The position numbers and the translations under genes were made by a program. From Coptis chinensis (Eukaryota > Streptophyta > Magnoliopsida > Ranunculales > Ranunculaceae): DNA of 64,000 nt. The number at the start of each line of letters is the position of its first letter. The stretch's first letter is position 1. Positions 1 to 11,925 of this stretch are shown here, piece by piece. The notes below the pieces were generated by a model that did no database searches, was not told where the DNA came from, and saw only the letters and a list, made by a program, of their open reading frames with translations. The DNA lies in NCBI GenBank assembly GCA_015680905.1, contig CM027381.1:20623501-20687500 (forward strand), written 5' to 3'.

Positions 1-3000
1 CATTACACATTTGCATTTTTTTTTATGTATTTCTAAAGTCAGATATAAAGTGAGATGTACAATCTCGTAAAGACCATCTCGTAAGGACGGTAATAGAGTT
101 CTAGCTACGACTGATTCATTACTTCAAGGGGATTTGCCTGTGAGAGGCGAGGCGGAGTCAAGTAGTCGTAATTCCCTTTCTCCAAGTTGAGGCTAGTCTA
201 CCCTTGATGATCGATTCTAGAGCTACCTGCAATTTCCTTGTAAATCCACTCAATGAAGGTCCTATTACACCCCTCGTATATAGTATCCACCTTCATCAGA
301 TTGAATGTATTTCCCATAATGTTTCTTCAGATACTTCTTTTATAACGAATAATCATTTGAAAGACCAATTGTAACATTCATAAATCAATTAGGTTAGCCA
401 GTAGTAATCAAACAGGGAAAGGTATTCCATGCTAGCTATAGTTTGAGGTTTAATGATGAAGCAAAATGTGACCAAGCAATTTATAACCAAGATCATAGCA
501 ACTATACATCAAGTACACAACAATAGATCAAGTCTTCAATTATGAGTTTAAAAATCCCATTTGTGAAAATTCAAAGAATTAGCATTGAGTTATGAGTTAA
601 GATTAGGAAGACTCAACTGTCCAAAGTTAGACTTTTCCTCTTAAGTTTCAACCAATAGGCAGCTATTTGTAAGACAAACTACATCTTTCTTTCACAATTG
701 AAGAACAATGAATCTTGTTAGCTACGGAGAAAAGTCTATTTCCTATATCACCCACTATTTTACATGAGGTTGTTGCTTGTAACATGACCATCACAGAATC
801 AAGTCTATCATTTATCTATACAATAAGGCACAACATTTGACATTATCATACATAATAAGAACATTTAAATGAAGTAAGAAAATAATCATCATAAACGAAG
901 AGTAACTACACAGAATACTTGAAACCAACGCAACAATGCAAATTTAAGCAAGAATGAGAAAGCATCTATTTTCATCCCCAGTTCATCTACCTCAAATGTT
1001 GTTGCTGCAAACTGACCTTAGATACAACTTTATCACTCTAAAAGTACATCAATAAAGAAAACCCACGTTAACCACTTGTGCTACATACAGGATCAGTTTC
1101 AAGCTTACTGGTTAAATTATGTAAAACAAAAGAGTAGGCCTTCAATTCCAATTTGACATAAGTTTCAGTAAGTGCTAAATGCCATTATATTTTCACATTA
1201 TTTCACCGAAGTATGTTAAGCAAAACAGATATTAGCAAACCAAAAATATATGATGATAGAATACTCACTTAAAAGTAGGAATTTAAGAACACACAACAAC
1301 ACAAAGCCAAAGAAACGGTTCAACTCCTAGTTCCATTAGTACTGCAGTTTTATTAATAACTTGGGACTTAAACCTTCCTTTACTTTGGCCATTAGGAATA
1401 GTGATTCTTTCTCTTTGACCATAGTAGCTTCTTGCACATACTGCACTGGATGAGATAATTAAGTAGCATTAACACTACCACCGAAATACCACCCAACCTC
1501 AGTTCAAGCAATGAAGCAAAAATAATACCAACTCAGACCTTGTTACATACATTCAAACTATTTGCGCTAGTAATTGTCCTTATTAGTGATCAAGGACTTT
1601 CATTCCGTTTTCAAACTTACATGTCTGAGCTTAAAATTTCAACAGTGAAGCATATTTTGAACTTGGCCATTACTACTGAGCAGCACTCAAACTCCAACTC
1701 ACCGTTCAAATCAGCATAGTAGTAACCAATGGAACAATAATTAGCCTAAATGTAACCACATCTGGAGTCTGGACCAGGCATTTGGCCATGTTCCTTCAAC
1801 ACGTCAATTTTCAATAGCGTCTAATCTGCGAACCCAAAATAAAATGGTAACAAAATCAGGAACAATAATTATTTGCAGATCATCAAGGTGAATCCAGGCA
1901 TGGGAAGAAATGTGTCAATAAATTTAACATGATTCTTAACTTACCAATGCCTGACTTGCATACATATATTCTTTTCACTTATCGATGTTAAGCCCAAATC
2001 AAATCCCTTCACACTGCTGTCAGCTAAGAACAAATCTCACCAATGTAGATATTCAAATAAACCATACGCTAATTGTGATTTCTAAAGCCAAATAGAGCAT
2101 TGATATATGCTAATTCATAGTTCCCAGAAAGTAGCCACAAAATTTTCACCTATTCAATTCCTTACATATTTTTATTCCCTACCATTCTCTAAACAATATT
2201 ACTCTATTTCCAAAGACATGATCTTGTAGTCCAGGGTCAATGCTTATTACAACAATGCATATAAATGGCGGTATAAAATTCGTGCAAAAAAAGACCTAAG
2301 AATCACACTGATTATAATGTTACCATGCTAGGCCAAGGACAACACCTGATTAATGTATGGTCAGTTCTACTCTAACATCTCCATATGTTTCTTTGTTTAA
2401 CCTCTTCTGTCTTGTGATAACTAAGAGAGCGTAGAAAAGATAAATACTAAATAAATCGAAGTACCGAAGCAAGCATTAGACTGAATAATACTAAAAACAT
2501 ATGCTATACATACCATCCACAGTAGCAAGGGATGATGGTTTAACTCGGATCATACTTTACTTGCTGCAAATCAAATACCGCAAAGTTTAACTATAATCTT
2601 TTAACTCCACCTACACTATCTTCCCTAAATGCTAAAAGTGGATACACCAATGCTAAAAGTCAATAGCTTGGACCAATTCTCCTCTCGTTGATGGACTTAA
2701 TGACTCTTTTGTATTCGTAGCACGTCACTATTATCTTGCACCACATCAAATGACATATTGTCGGTCCTTTAGATAATAGGTCTAAGCCTTTATGTTATCA
2801 GAACAAACCTAGAACTACACTAACTTTTTGGTTATTCCTTAGGCTTGTCTAAGATCCATTAGTATTTACTAATCTATTGTTGTTATCTTACTAGGTCGTG
2901 GATCCGAATACACTTTATAATCCTCTCCTAGCAACAAAAACCATTCTGCCATGAAGGTTAGCCAGTGGAGTTATTATGGTTAATAGTCCAACACACATTT

Positions 3001-3599
3001 TACAACTTGCTCCACAATGCTATCATCATCTCACTCATCAATCGATCTACACTTTAAAGATTGATGGAATTGCTTGGTGTCTAAATCTTCTCAGATTCCT
3101 CTCTGACCATCCAACTGATCGACCGATGAACACAACCATGGACATGCATACTGACATCCAAATGGAGCTTTCATTATGCATAACATACATCTCACTGGAA
3201 CTGTATACTTAACTTTATTAACCACCATTAACATAAACATGGGAAGAACATCCTAGAAGATGATTTAAGGAGTAAAAAACAATCAACTATTATTGCATAC
3301 AGTAGTGGAACTTAGTTTTAATACAGGATATACCATGTTGAACAAAAAAAAAATACAAAACACCCAGACACCAATGCAAATGACAACAAATGGATATTTC
3401 ATCTCTTTGCAAAGAGAAAGCAAATATCACAAATTCATGTAAATGGGAAAATCCCATATCCTATAAAAATTTAAAGAGAGGGAGAAGGGGGGTGTTGAAA
3501 ATGGCATTGATATAATGTTCTTGTTGCTTAATCGAGCTAAAGCAAGGAGCGTTACGATAATTGGCACACTCTTCTCCATTGAGTTATGCAATAAATAGC
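1..3599. other. AT-rich stretch with no recognised gene
   Basis: No reading frame above about 80 codons and no recognisable protein similarity on either strand. Composition is intron- or intergenic-like. The one open frame of note, 2976-3212 on plus, has no motif I recognise and is probably chance. Confidence 0.5.
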
Positions 3600-3664
3600 T
3601 CAAGAAATAAGATATAACACATTTTTATTAGGATAGTAATACTTGAATTTATATATATCTAATT

Positions 3665-3860
3665 CACCTTGGGCATATGGTCGTTCCTCAACCTTAGCAA
3701 ACAAATCAGCTAACAAAGCTAAGGGACTAAAATGCTTATCCCAAATCAACAAATATAAAGCTACAATAACCTTATTAGCCACACCAGTCACAGTAAATGC
3801 AGTAGCAAAAACAAAAACTGTCTACATTGCTACAAAACCAAAGAAACTAATAAGCAAGTG
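3665..3860 (-). pseudogene. Degenerate nucleotide-sugar transporter-like (DMT superfamily) exon fragment
   Basis: Reading the minus strand from 3860 gives a hydrophobic stretch, an in-frame stop near 3828, then ATAFTVTGVANKV and IWDKHFSP. These resemble the late transmembrane segments of plant Golgi nucleotide-sugar transporters of the GONST type, where FTV-G-VNK and IWDKH motifs occur. Similarity fades after about residue 55. Only this one segment is seen, with no convincing flanking exons, so it is either a captured gene fragment inside the CACTA element or a decayed exon. The family call is from memory of the motif and is tentative. Confidence 0.35.
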
Positions 3861-4572
3861 AACTATTAAGCTACAATACAAAACCCAAAGTGCTCACTTG
3901 GCTTCCACCACACGCTTTTCTATTTCTTTCAATACCAAGGTAACCTATGTTACTCTTTGGAATATGTTGCTACGCTGCTTTGGAGCAAGTGGGTATCTCA
4001 ATTTCAATATGCCTGTAAGTAACTTTAAAATGCTAAAAGGAGTGTTATATATCTTTCATCTAAAAAAACATAAAGACTGAAAGTAAATATTAGTTGTAAG
4101 AAATAATTTTTTTTAATGTAGAATATATTTTTTTTAATGGCCTAAAACGTTGTCGTAGAGGCCCAAGCCCACAAAACCTTTAATAATCTTTCCATATGCT
4201 ACTTTGTGTTTTTGACCCTTTATCACAACCGTTGCATTTCACAAATTATATATATTATCGGAAAAAAAAAACTAACATTTCACAAATTAAACTGAATAGT
4301 TATGAATTATTTTGTGGGCCTTTATTCCATTTTTAATTGGTATTTATACACATTAACATGCTTTAAAAGTATACTAAAAAATGTTTCAAAACGATTCAGA
4401 GCGTACATCTATTCCGGTCGAACACAAATCCCTGTGAAATCCCAACCACCATTTGTGGTTCAACTTTTATGGTCACCTTCCTTGTACTAAATCCCCATCC
4501 TTGGATATCCTTACAAAAATGAAACATACTACAATGTCATGGAAAAAGAAATGGACAAATTAAGAACCAGAA

Positions 4573-4634
4573 CATGAGATGTAATGTTGGTATTTTACTA
4601 CCATACCATGAGATGTAATGTTGGTATTTTACTA
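4573..4634. repeat. Two-copy tandem repeat, 34-bp period
   Basis: The unit beginning catgagatgtaatgttggt occurs at 4573 and again at 4607. The first 28 bases agree; the second copy then diverges. Confidence 0.85.
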
Positions 4635-4914
4635 TCAATAGAAGTCTGGCTACATGTCCCTTCTCTGGGCTAGTAATGGAGTTAAATTCATTGAAACTTA
4701 CTAACCTTGACAGATAGAGCTAAATCAATTAAATGCCAGAGAAGCAGTCCTGATTCATCATATGCAAAGCAAAACAATCAACATCAACAAACAAAAGAGA
4801 CCACCAAAATTAGAATTAAACATTTAACGAACAATTAAATAATTGCGAACCTTGAGAGAGCAATTTGGGAACCTGACTAACTTAATTGTAAATCGCTACT
4901 TGGATTGAACAAAT

Positions 4915-4938
4915 GAAATGGAAATGGAAATGGAAATG
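4915..4938. repeat. (GAAATG)4 microsatellite
   Basis: Four consecutive copies of the hexamer gaaatg. Confidence 0.9.
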
Positions 4939-7405
4939 CAAGAAAAACCTTCATAGAAACGAATCTTTGATTGAGACATGAGAGGTGATTAGTAGAGGAG
5001 ACAAAGAGGTTTATTGGTATTACAGACGTTTCTGATTCTATTCTTAACGATACATTAATTCCTATGTAGAAAATAATGGTAGGAGTTTCTTCTTTCCGAT
5101 AATATTATAATAATGTTAGGAGGTTTATCGAAGGCTTTATTAGTGATTAAAGAACAATGGTTTATTAATGATTTATGGTGGGCGTTATTTGGGTGATTAA
5201 GAATAAAGCCAGCCATAAAAAAAAAAAAAAAAAGTGACTACAGTTGTTTGGGTGGGCAAATGTTTTAACTTTTAAGTGTAAAGTGAGAATACATAACTAG
5301 GAAGAAGTGGCGTCAACAAAGAATAACAACCAATGGAGTATTGGAGTTCGACAGTAAATTATGATCATCGGATCAAAGCTAAATTATAATAATTTAGGCA
5401 TGACACATAAAGAAAACAATTTGACATCAATATCCACTATCAAACTCAACTGAAAACAAAAGTACAAAATAAATGCATACACATAGTAGATGAAAGAGCA
5501 GGGTGGTCTGTGACCTTCTCATCACAACTCAGTTGTGAGCGAAATTACTGTTGGTTTTCGCATTCAAACCCAAAATCTTGAATCTTCATCGGCAAAGTTA
5601 AAAATTCAAAACAAATTAAAACTGTTAGTAAAACGTACAGCTCAACCAAAAACCAACGTCCATGCTCTAACATCAAACAATAATCCAACAAATCTATTTA
5701 CTCTAAAATTAGGGGAAAAAAACACTAAATTCGTACTTCCTGAAGAAGCTTCCTGAAAATGATTAGAGATCAAGAACAAATTAGAAACACTATTGGCGAG
5801 AGAGAGAGAGTGTGGAGGTGGTGTTTTATATGTGCTGGATAACCTTAATAATATAGGAGAGTTAATAGCTAATGTTTAGTTGATAGAAGACGTAGAGGTT
5901 GATTAAGACTTGATTGGTTTTCTGAAACCGATGGCGAGGTTTGGGGATTAAGCACCACTGCTGAAGCAAAAATATTTATAACATCATGCAAAAATTCAAT
6001 TGTATGAAAAGTTTGCAATCTTCAATCTCCGTGTGTTACATTTTTTTTTTTTTTTTTTTTTTTTCCATAGTTATACCAAGCCCAAAGCTTATGTGAAACT
6101 TGAGAATATATTCACGCACAATTTTGAGATTAAATGAGAGAGTTAATTGCATTTACACGGCTCAAGATATTTAATACATATTGTATAATTGTATTTGGTA
6201 ACCGATCTTTGAAGTAATTAATACCCATTTACTAAGAAATTAAGAAGTCAAAAGAGTTACTAATTCCCCTTACAAAAATTGGAAATGACGTTTCAAATTT
6301 CTTAAATGGTGTAGAAATTCACATGTAGAAAGTTAATATAACTATTAATACAACCACTTTTTTGGGTAATTGATAACTATTTTTGGTAACTGAAGTAATT
6401 GATACTTTTATTACCAAATCAATCTTTTATTACAAAACATTTAATTCATTAAGTAACATTTTAAATGTCATTGAGGTTTCAAAACATTCTAAGCCATACA
6501 CGTGTCTATGCAAATCCCCATGCATATCTAACTCATATCCCCCGTGATCCCGACCTCTCTTTGTCCTGCCATTGTGTTTTATTATAATAGATATATACAA
6601 AGAATTTTTGGGTGCAAACAAAAAAACAATCACGAACAACCCCATCAACAAATTTTTTTATCACCTAAAGTGACACTCATATACGTATTTAACCTCTTAA
6701 TCTAATAACCCTAATTAATAACATAAAATGAATTGAAATGGAATGTAATGACCACTTCTATGTTTCAACATATACAAAAACATTAACTACACAAGAATCA
6801 CAAAAAGATAGCTTTTTTTTTTAGCAAATAACAAAACCAAATTTTGACAAATGAAAATAATTTCTACAACAAAACTAGTTTACAACTGAAAACTGAACAA
6901 GATTAATTAACAACAACACTTGTGCCAGTAACAACTAAGATCAAGCAACTCTAAAACAATCAACACCAAATAATTCAATATGAATCAAATTAACATAACC
7001 CAAATATTAAAATATAGATGAATATTTCACACCCATCAAAGAAAAATCGAAATAACAAATACCCATGATAAATTCAGCGAACCCCATTGAATCCATAGTA
7101 ATAAAACAATAAAAAATGCAAAAGAATGAAGAAAGGAAAGAACTTTACCTCAATTTGGAGAAGGAACTTTGATTTGATCGAAGTTTCAAGTACCCATTTC
7201 AGTTTAGTGAATAATACATCAATTTAATAACCAAAAATCAGTCGAAAAAACACAAACTTGAAGCTTTAAAAATCATTAACTAAATGTTATATTTTGAGAG
7301 AGAAAGAGAGAGCTTACAATTTCACAGAAGCTCAAAGGCTATTGCCTTGTGTTCCTTACAGAAGCTCTTGCTTAAGTGTACAAAACTCACGGCTCGTTAG
7401 AAGTC

Positions 7406-7407
<2 letters not shown>

Positions 7408-7455
<48 letters not shown>
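7408..7455. repeat. 48-bp poly-T tract
   Basis: An uninterrupted run of T. It produces an artefactual poly-phenylalanine reading frame on plus. It could be the reverse-complement poly-A tail of a retroposed sequence whose body lies to the right (7456 on), but no such body is recognisable. Confidence 0.85.
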
Positions 7456-7456
<1 letters not shown>

Positions 7457-7599
7457 TTTTATCTCTCTTTCCGCTAGGTTTCTAACTGGCTTTGTTAAAA
7501 ATAAGGTATTGGAAATAATGAGCGCGAGAGTGAAAAACTAGCCCCGCCTACTTCAGGCGACGAGTACCAGAACTGCCGCTACTGTCGTGTATTTACCAC

Positions 7600-7738
7600 A
7601 CTAAAACTCGTCCACTTTTTTACCTCAACTCATTATACGACGATCTTACGCCATATACGACGGCTTTATTAGTCCTAATTTAAGGACGGTTTTAGCAGTC
7701 TTAAGCTGGTGTCGTTTTTCAGCATTTCTGGTGTAGTG
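7600..7738 (-). repeat. CACTA terminal inverted repeat and subterminal repeats
   Basis: The terminal repeat runs inward from 7738. Variants of a short motif occur as acgacgatc (7637), acgacggct (7663) and ggacggttt (7683), with a related aactcgtcc near 7606. Clusters of short subterminal motifs are where CACTA transposases bind in well-studied elements. That role is known of the superfamily, not shown here. Confidence 0.6.
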
Positions 7739-7740
7739 TC

Positions 7741-8453
7741 TCCGTCACGGTTGATGACACACCCCTAGAATTCAATAACTATGTGGTAGCATTAGTTTCG
7801 GGAATACCAATACCTGATCCTATTCACACGTGGGGATATATGACCGATAATTCATACCTCTATGACTATACATATTTCTATGAGTATTATGGGGGAGGGG
7901 TATTTCATATAATGGACCAAGGGTGTTACAACATAGCCCTTGGTAGCCTGTCCCTAAATGTAGGCACCACCGTGTTATTCATCCTTATGAATATTCTAGG
8001 GGAGTAGCAGTTTACTTCTACAAATAGTACCGATGGTGACGTTTTTCTTGCTTTAGCTGAGGGACGTCACCGATATGATATTCCCCGAGTATTAGTAGGC
8101 AGCCTTAAGAGAGCCCAAAGCATGCGCCATAAGTATCTTTTTATGCCTGTTTTGGTTTGCCGCATCCTGCTTAGTTGTCTACCAGAATTATGTACCCAGT
8201 TCACGGATTGGAAAAGGGTTGAAGTCATGAGATCCACTAATTGGGTGGTTCGCTCATTTTGAGTAATGATTTGGCGGGATGGCAAATGCAACCTCATTTG
8301 GTTGCTCCTTACACCCCATCAGACATAGTAACACTAGACAGGTTAGCACAAGTTGATGACACACGGCGGCAGGCTTGGCAAGTTATCATGGCATGGTAGG
8401 ATGCGAAAGAATCTCATCTCTTTGAAGAGGGAAATGAGGAGGACAATGTTTAA
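7741..8453 (+). pseudogene. ORF4 (post-pol extra ORF) of element C, C-terminal part
   Basis: The frame opens in mid-protein at the CACTA boundary and contains GYMTDNSYLYDY, ALGSLSLNVG, SMRHKYLFMPVLVCRI and the closing AWQDAKE-like segment. The same blocks occur in the ORF4 copies of A and E. A TAG replaces Trp near 8006, a TGA lies near 8260 and a one-base deletion follows near 8275. The frame closes at TAA 8451-8453. Function is unknown. I infer a distant relationship to ORF3 of the same elements. Confidence 0.75.
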
Positions 8454-10221
8454 ACGGGAGTGCAGGTAAGTTTTTATTTCAGTTAGTGTCTGCTTATGTC
8501 CCAAGCAAATTTGTTTCTTATTAACGTCATTACGGGTGGAACTTTTATAGAGTTGCGTCAGTTTTGTTTTCTATATTACTATGTTATAATCTTGTTTTGC
8601 AGATGTTCCAGAATTTCACGCGTTTCAATGGTATTTTCCTACCCTCTTTATTTAAAATACTTTGAGGACAAAGCATGCTTCTTGTTTGGGGGGGGGGGGA
8701 GGGGATAGAAACATGTGTAATTAAGACATCTGTTAGGATAATGATATGTATAATATGCACTTGTTTTCTAGCTAAAAAATTCAAAAATTTAAAAAAATAT
8801 ATAAATAAAAAGTATGCTATACACTTAGGAATATTGGTATTGTTTTATTTCTCTATGCTTTCAATAATCTAGAAGTCTCACGTAGCTTTTGCATTATAAT
8901 ATTTTTTAGAAATTTAGGCTAATATGTAGGTAATAATCCTTGCATCTATCTATAAATATGTTACATGAGTATCTATGATTGTTGGTAGTAAGTTTCTGAA
9001 ATCTAGGCTAGAGTACTTATTCTACAAATCCTGTGAGAATATAGCCTAAAGCCTTATATGAGTTACACAATTGAGAAATGACACAAGGGAGAAGTAAAAT
9101 CCGGATAGAGAAATCACACGTCTACTTGCTAGATCACTATACCATATCCTAAGCGAGAATTTAGGCCCTCTTTGGATCGATATAGCTAGAAATTGCAACC
9201 TATGAATTATTTTCCGTTAGCTACCCCTCTGAGCCTTTCTTTAGCCTTTCATAAACCACAAATCCTTTACCCTGTTACAAAACAAATAAAAATAAAAAAT
9301 CAACCTACCCAATTCTTTGAATAAGTTTGAGAATAGAGTTGAAGAATAGAAAAGAGAATAACCTTTGAAATCAAGAATTCGTTAGTCGTTTCAGAAGAGG
9401 AAAGTAAGTTTCCATCCAAAAAAAAAAAAATAAAGAGTTAGAACTCCAAAAATAGAATCAAGGAGTCAAAAAGCAAAGAAAAAGAAAAAAAAATGGCTAA
9501 GGATGGAAACAAAGTGTAGAAGCAAAAGTAAAGAATAAAGTTTTCTCTAGTTACATAATATGAAGATTCTATTATCTCAGACTTGTTCTCTTTGAATATC
9601 CATTTCCTTCCTTCTTAAACCATCTCCTAATTCCCGCAACACCTAATAAAGACCTCTAGTTCAATTAGGAATAGGTTAGTATGATAGTAAGTGGCAGATG
9701 TGTTTGATCGACTCCGGCTTCCTTTTGTGTCATTGAGTTTGTAAGGTAAAGTGTGCCCACTGCACACTGGAGTAGCGAAACTTGAGCAGAAAAATCAGAG
9801 TAGTTTTTGTCTTGACATTTATGTGAGGACCTACTTAAGGACGCTATTCCGAGTTTTCAGAAACGGACCTGCTAGTTCATCTCATAGTATTACTCATTGT
9901 AAATATGTTTATTCATAAATGATAGATTATTATGCATATATTAGCTTAGGTTTTGACTTGATTATTCTGTATTCATTGCTAGTGAGATGTATAGATAATT
10001 GAGACATAGATAAGGAAACAATAGTTTTATTTCTGAGTCGTTGTAGTATAGATGAAGTTTGTGAGTACCTTCACTGGAAAACTCTCATGAGGCTATAACT
10101 CGTCCACTAGGGAATTCCTAGTGGTTTAAGGCCTTGTTGCATACGGTCAATGCAATCGAACTCGGCGAAACGAGATTAGTTAGAACTCCATTTTTGGTCA
10201 TTTATCCTAATTTCTCATATT
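8454..10221 (+). other. Non-coding 3' region of element C
   Basis: About 1.8 kb with no gene, collinear with 41591-43390 (E) and with 13517-15303 reversed (A). It begins with a polypurine-like module at about 8660-8700 (ctttgaggacaaag followed by tttggggg...). Confidence 0.7.
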
Positions 10222-10258
10222 TGCTTGAGGACAAGCAAAATGTTGTTTGGGGGTGGTT
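10222..10258 (+). promoter_or_regulatory. Polypurine tract with upstream hairpin, element C
   Basis: TTGCTTGAGGACAAGCAA can fold as a 7-bp stem with an AGGA loop. It is followed by GTTTGGGGGTGGTT immediately before the LTR. Position against the LTR marks it as the plus-strand priming site. Confidence 0.8.
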
Positions 10259-11751
10259 TGATAAGAGCCAAAAACTGTAGTTTTAACCTCTTAATAATAC
10301 TACTTTTAGACCAATTATGCGAGTAATAAATAAGAGTTAATGCTAATTACGTGCTTTATGTATTTCAGGCATGGAACTCAATTATGTGTAGAAATGTGCC
10401 ACTTTGGCGATATAAAGGAGCAAAGGGTTGGTTGCTAAGAAGTTCTGTGAGAAAGGCCAAGATTCAAGGAGACAAAGCCTTTATGAAGCCCGGTCAAAAG
10501 CTGAAAAGTCAACACGGGCAGAAATAGTGCACAAATCAGCAGAACTTCCGAAGATCATATTTTTAGACTCAAGCCTCGGATTTGGGCCTACCTTACGTCG
10601 AAACGACCGGCTCGGAAAGATCTTTCCAATGGTCTAAGCCTTGACCTAATTAGAGGAGCAGAAGTGGACAAAAAGTCTGCTGAAGTCAAAGCTAGCTGAA
10701 ACAGGCTCTGTGGACTGAAGAAATTGGGCTTTGGGCTCGATTTTCCGGCCCAAAACATGAGACCTCAGCCCATGCACGAAATTGTGGATCTGGTCTCCTC
10801 CTTTACATAAAACAAGACTTAGTTCTTAAGAAATACATAGTTAGATAGCTTAGTATAGAAAGTAGCCATTAAAATAGCTTGTAGATCTAGTTTTTGAATT
10901 CAATTAGTTAAATTAGTTAGTTTTATTCCTTGTTTTAGATTAATTCTTTGAATCATTGTTCTTCATTGATTAGATAAATAAAATAGTTTATTCTTGTTCA
11001 TTTCGATTTTGTCATTTAAATTTGTAGATCTAATTTTAATTCTTGTTGTTATTCAATTCTTTGTTATTAATTAGATTTGAAGTATTGTTTAATCAAAATT
11101 AGTAAAGTTCAAATCTTTATATTATGTCTAGTGTTAATTCAATGGGAAATGATAGCTTGATGAATCAAGGCTAAACCTTCATTAGAGGGGTTGAAGAAGC
11201 CTTGATGAAACTTGATCTTTGTTAACTTAGAAATCGTCGTGAGAGTTTATTCCACTCTAGAAGGTCATTGATTCACCATGAGAATGGGTGGACGACCTCA
11301 CATACTAGTTATTAATTGGTAGAGATGCCATGTATAATTAGGGATTAGAACTACCATTTTGATATGTGAAGCATTGCAATTTGGATCACGACGAGTCTTT
11401 GTTAGTTGATTAAGTTGAGTTAAGGTGGATTCAATTCCCTTTAATTCTTTATCTAGATTCAAACCCTTAACATCCTGTCATTTCTCTTATTCGTTACTTG
11501 TTATTTGAATTTACATCGTAGTATAAATTCAATCATTACTCTCATTAGACTTTGGATAGACTCGTCAATTGTAGAAAACTTGAATGATAAAGGACTAGGA
11601 GTGGAACGAATCTTCTATTCCAACTCTACGTCAATAGATTCGAGAGTAGAAAACAAATATCTTTGATAAGTTTAGTTTAGTTTATAGTTTTACTTGTGTT
11701 TAGAGTTTCATAGCTTTATTTGTGAGTAAAACTATCTTTTTATGTTTATCA
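10259..11751 (+). repeat. 3' LTR of element C
   Basis: Starts TGATAAGAGCC and ends TTTATCA, so the termini form a short inverted repeat TGATAA/TTATCA as in the other LTRs here. About 1.49 kb. It shares U3, the central 'cccatgcacgaa' block and the terminal 'gtaaaactat' block with the LTRs of A, E, F and G. Confidence 0.88.
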
Positions 11752-11925
11752 GAAGCAAAAGAACAGAACGAGGTTCTTCTTTGGTTACAAGTATCTTGAA
11801 GACCCAGTTTCTCAACTTATCAGATTTTGTTGTTCCCTTCATTTTTTCTTTCTAAACCATCACCCTAGCCCCGTAACTCCTAATAAAAGACCTCTAGCTC
11901 AATTAGGAATAAGATGGTGTGATAG
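11752..11925 (+). mobile_element. Element B, left fragment (3' non-coding region)
   Basis: Resembles 9520-9690 of element C (the agaagcaaaagaa and cctctagctcaattagga blocks). It stops at gatag, the target duplication of element A, and resumes at 26984. Confidence 0.75.

Larger units (their letters stand above)
3870..7407. other. AT-rich non-coding stretch with simple repeats
   Basis: No gene recognised. Simple repeats include poly-A at 5217-5234, poly-T at 6041-6064 and a GA run near 5797-5812. On the minus strand, possible splice-donor-like sites (near 7149 and 7316) next to GA-rich DNA look like plant 5' leader sequence. A minus-strand frame at 6430-6651 starts with a hydrophobic stretch but matches nothing I know. 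Confidence 0.4.
1..7738. mobile_element. Right-hand part of a CACTA-type DNA transposon (left end not in window)
   Basis: The interval ends in TAGTG at 7734-7738. Read on the minus strand from 7738 this gives CACTACACCAGAAATGCTGA, a typical CACTA-superfamily terminus. Short repeats containing cgacgg, ggacgg or acgacg lie just inside it. The base after 7738 falls in the middle of the ORF4 reading frame of element C, so this is an insertion boundary. No matching left terminus was found in the window, so how much of 1-7738 belongs to the transposon is inferred. No TNP2-type transposase reading frame is visible, which fits a non-autonomous copy or one whose transposase lies outside. Confidence 0.5.
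7739..11751 (+). mobile_element. Element C: 3' part of an Athila-like LTR retrotransposon
   Basis: Contains the C-terminal part of ORF4, a ~1.8-kb non-coding 3' region, a polypurine tract and a complete 3' LTR, all collinear with element E (40.9-44.8 kb) and, reversed, with element A. Its 5' part is cut off by the CACTA terminus at 7738. Sequence to the right (11752 on) belongs to element B, so C appears to have inserted into B. The flanking pentamer is gaagc on the right; the left partner is not in the window. Confidence 0.8.

Noticed and set aside
7294-7485. Open frame with a long phenylalanine run
   Set aside because: It is the translation of the poly-T tract and has no conserved flanks.
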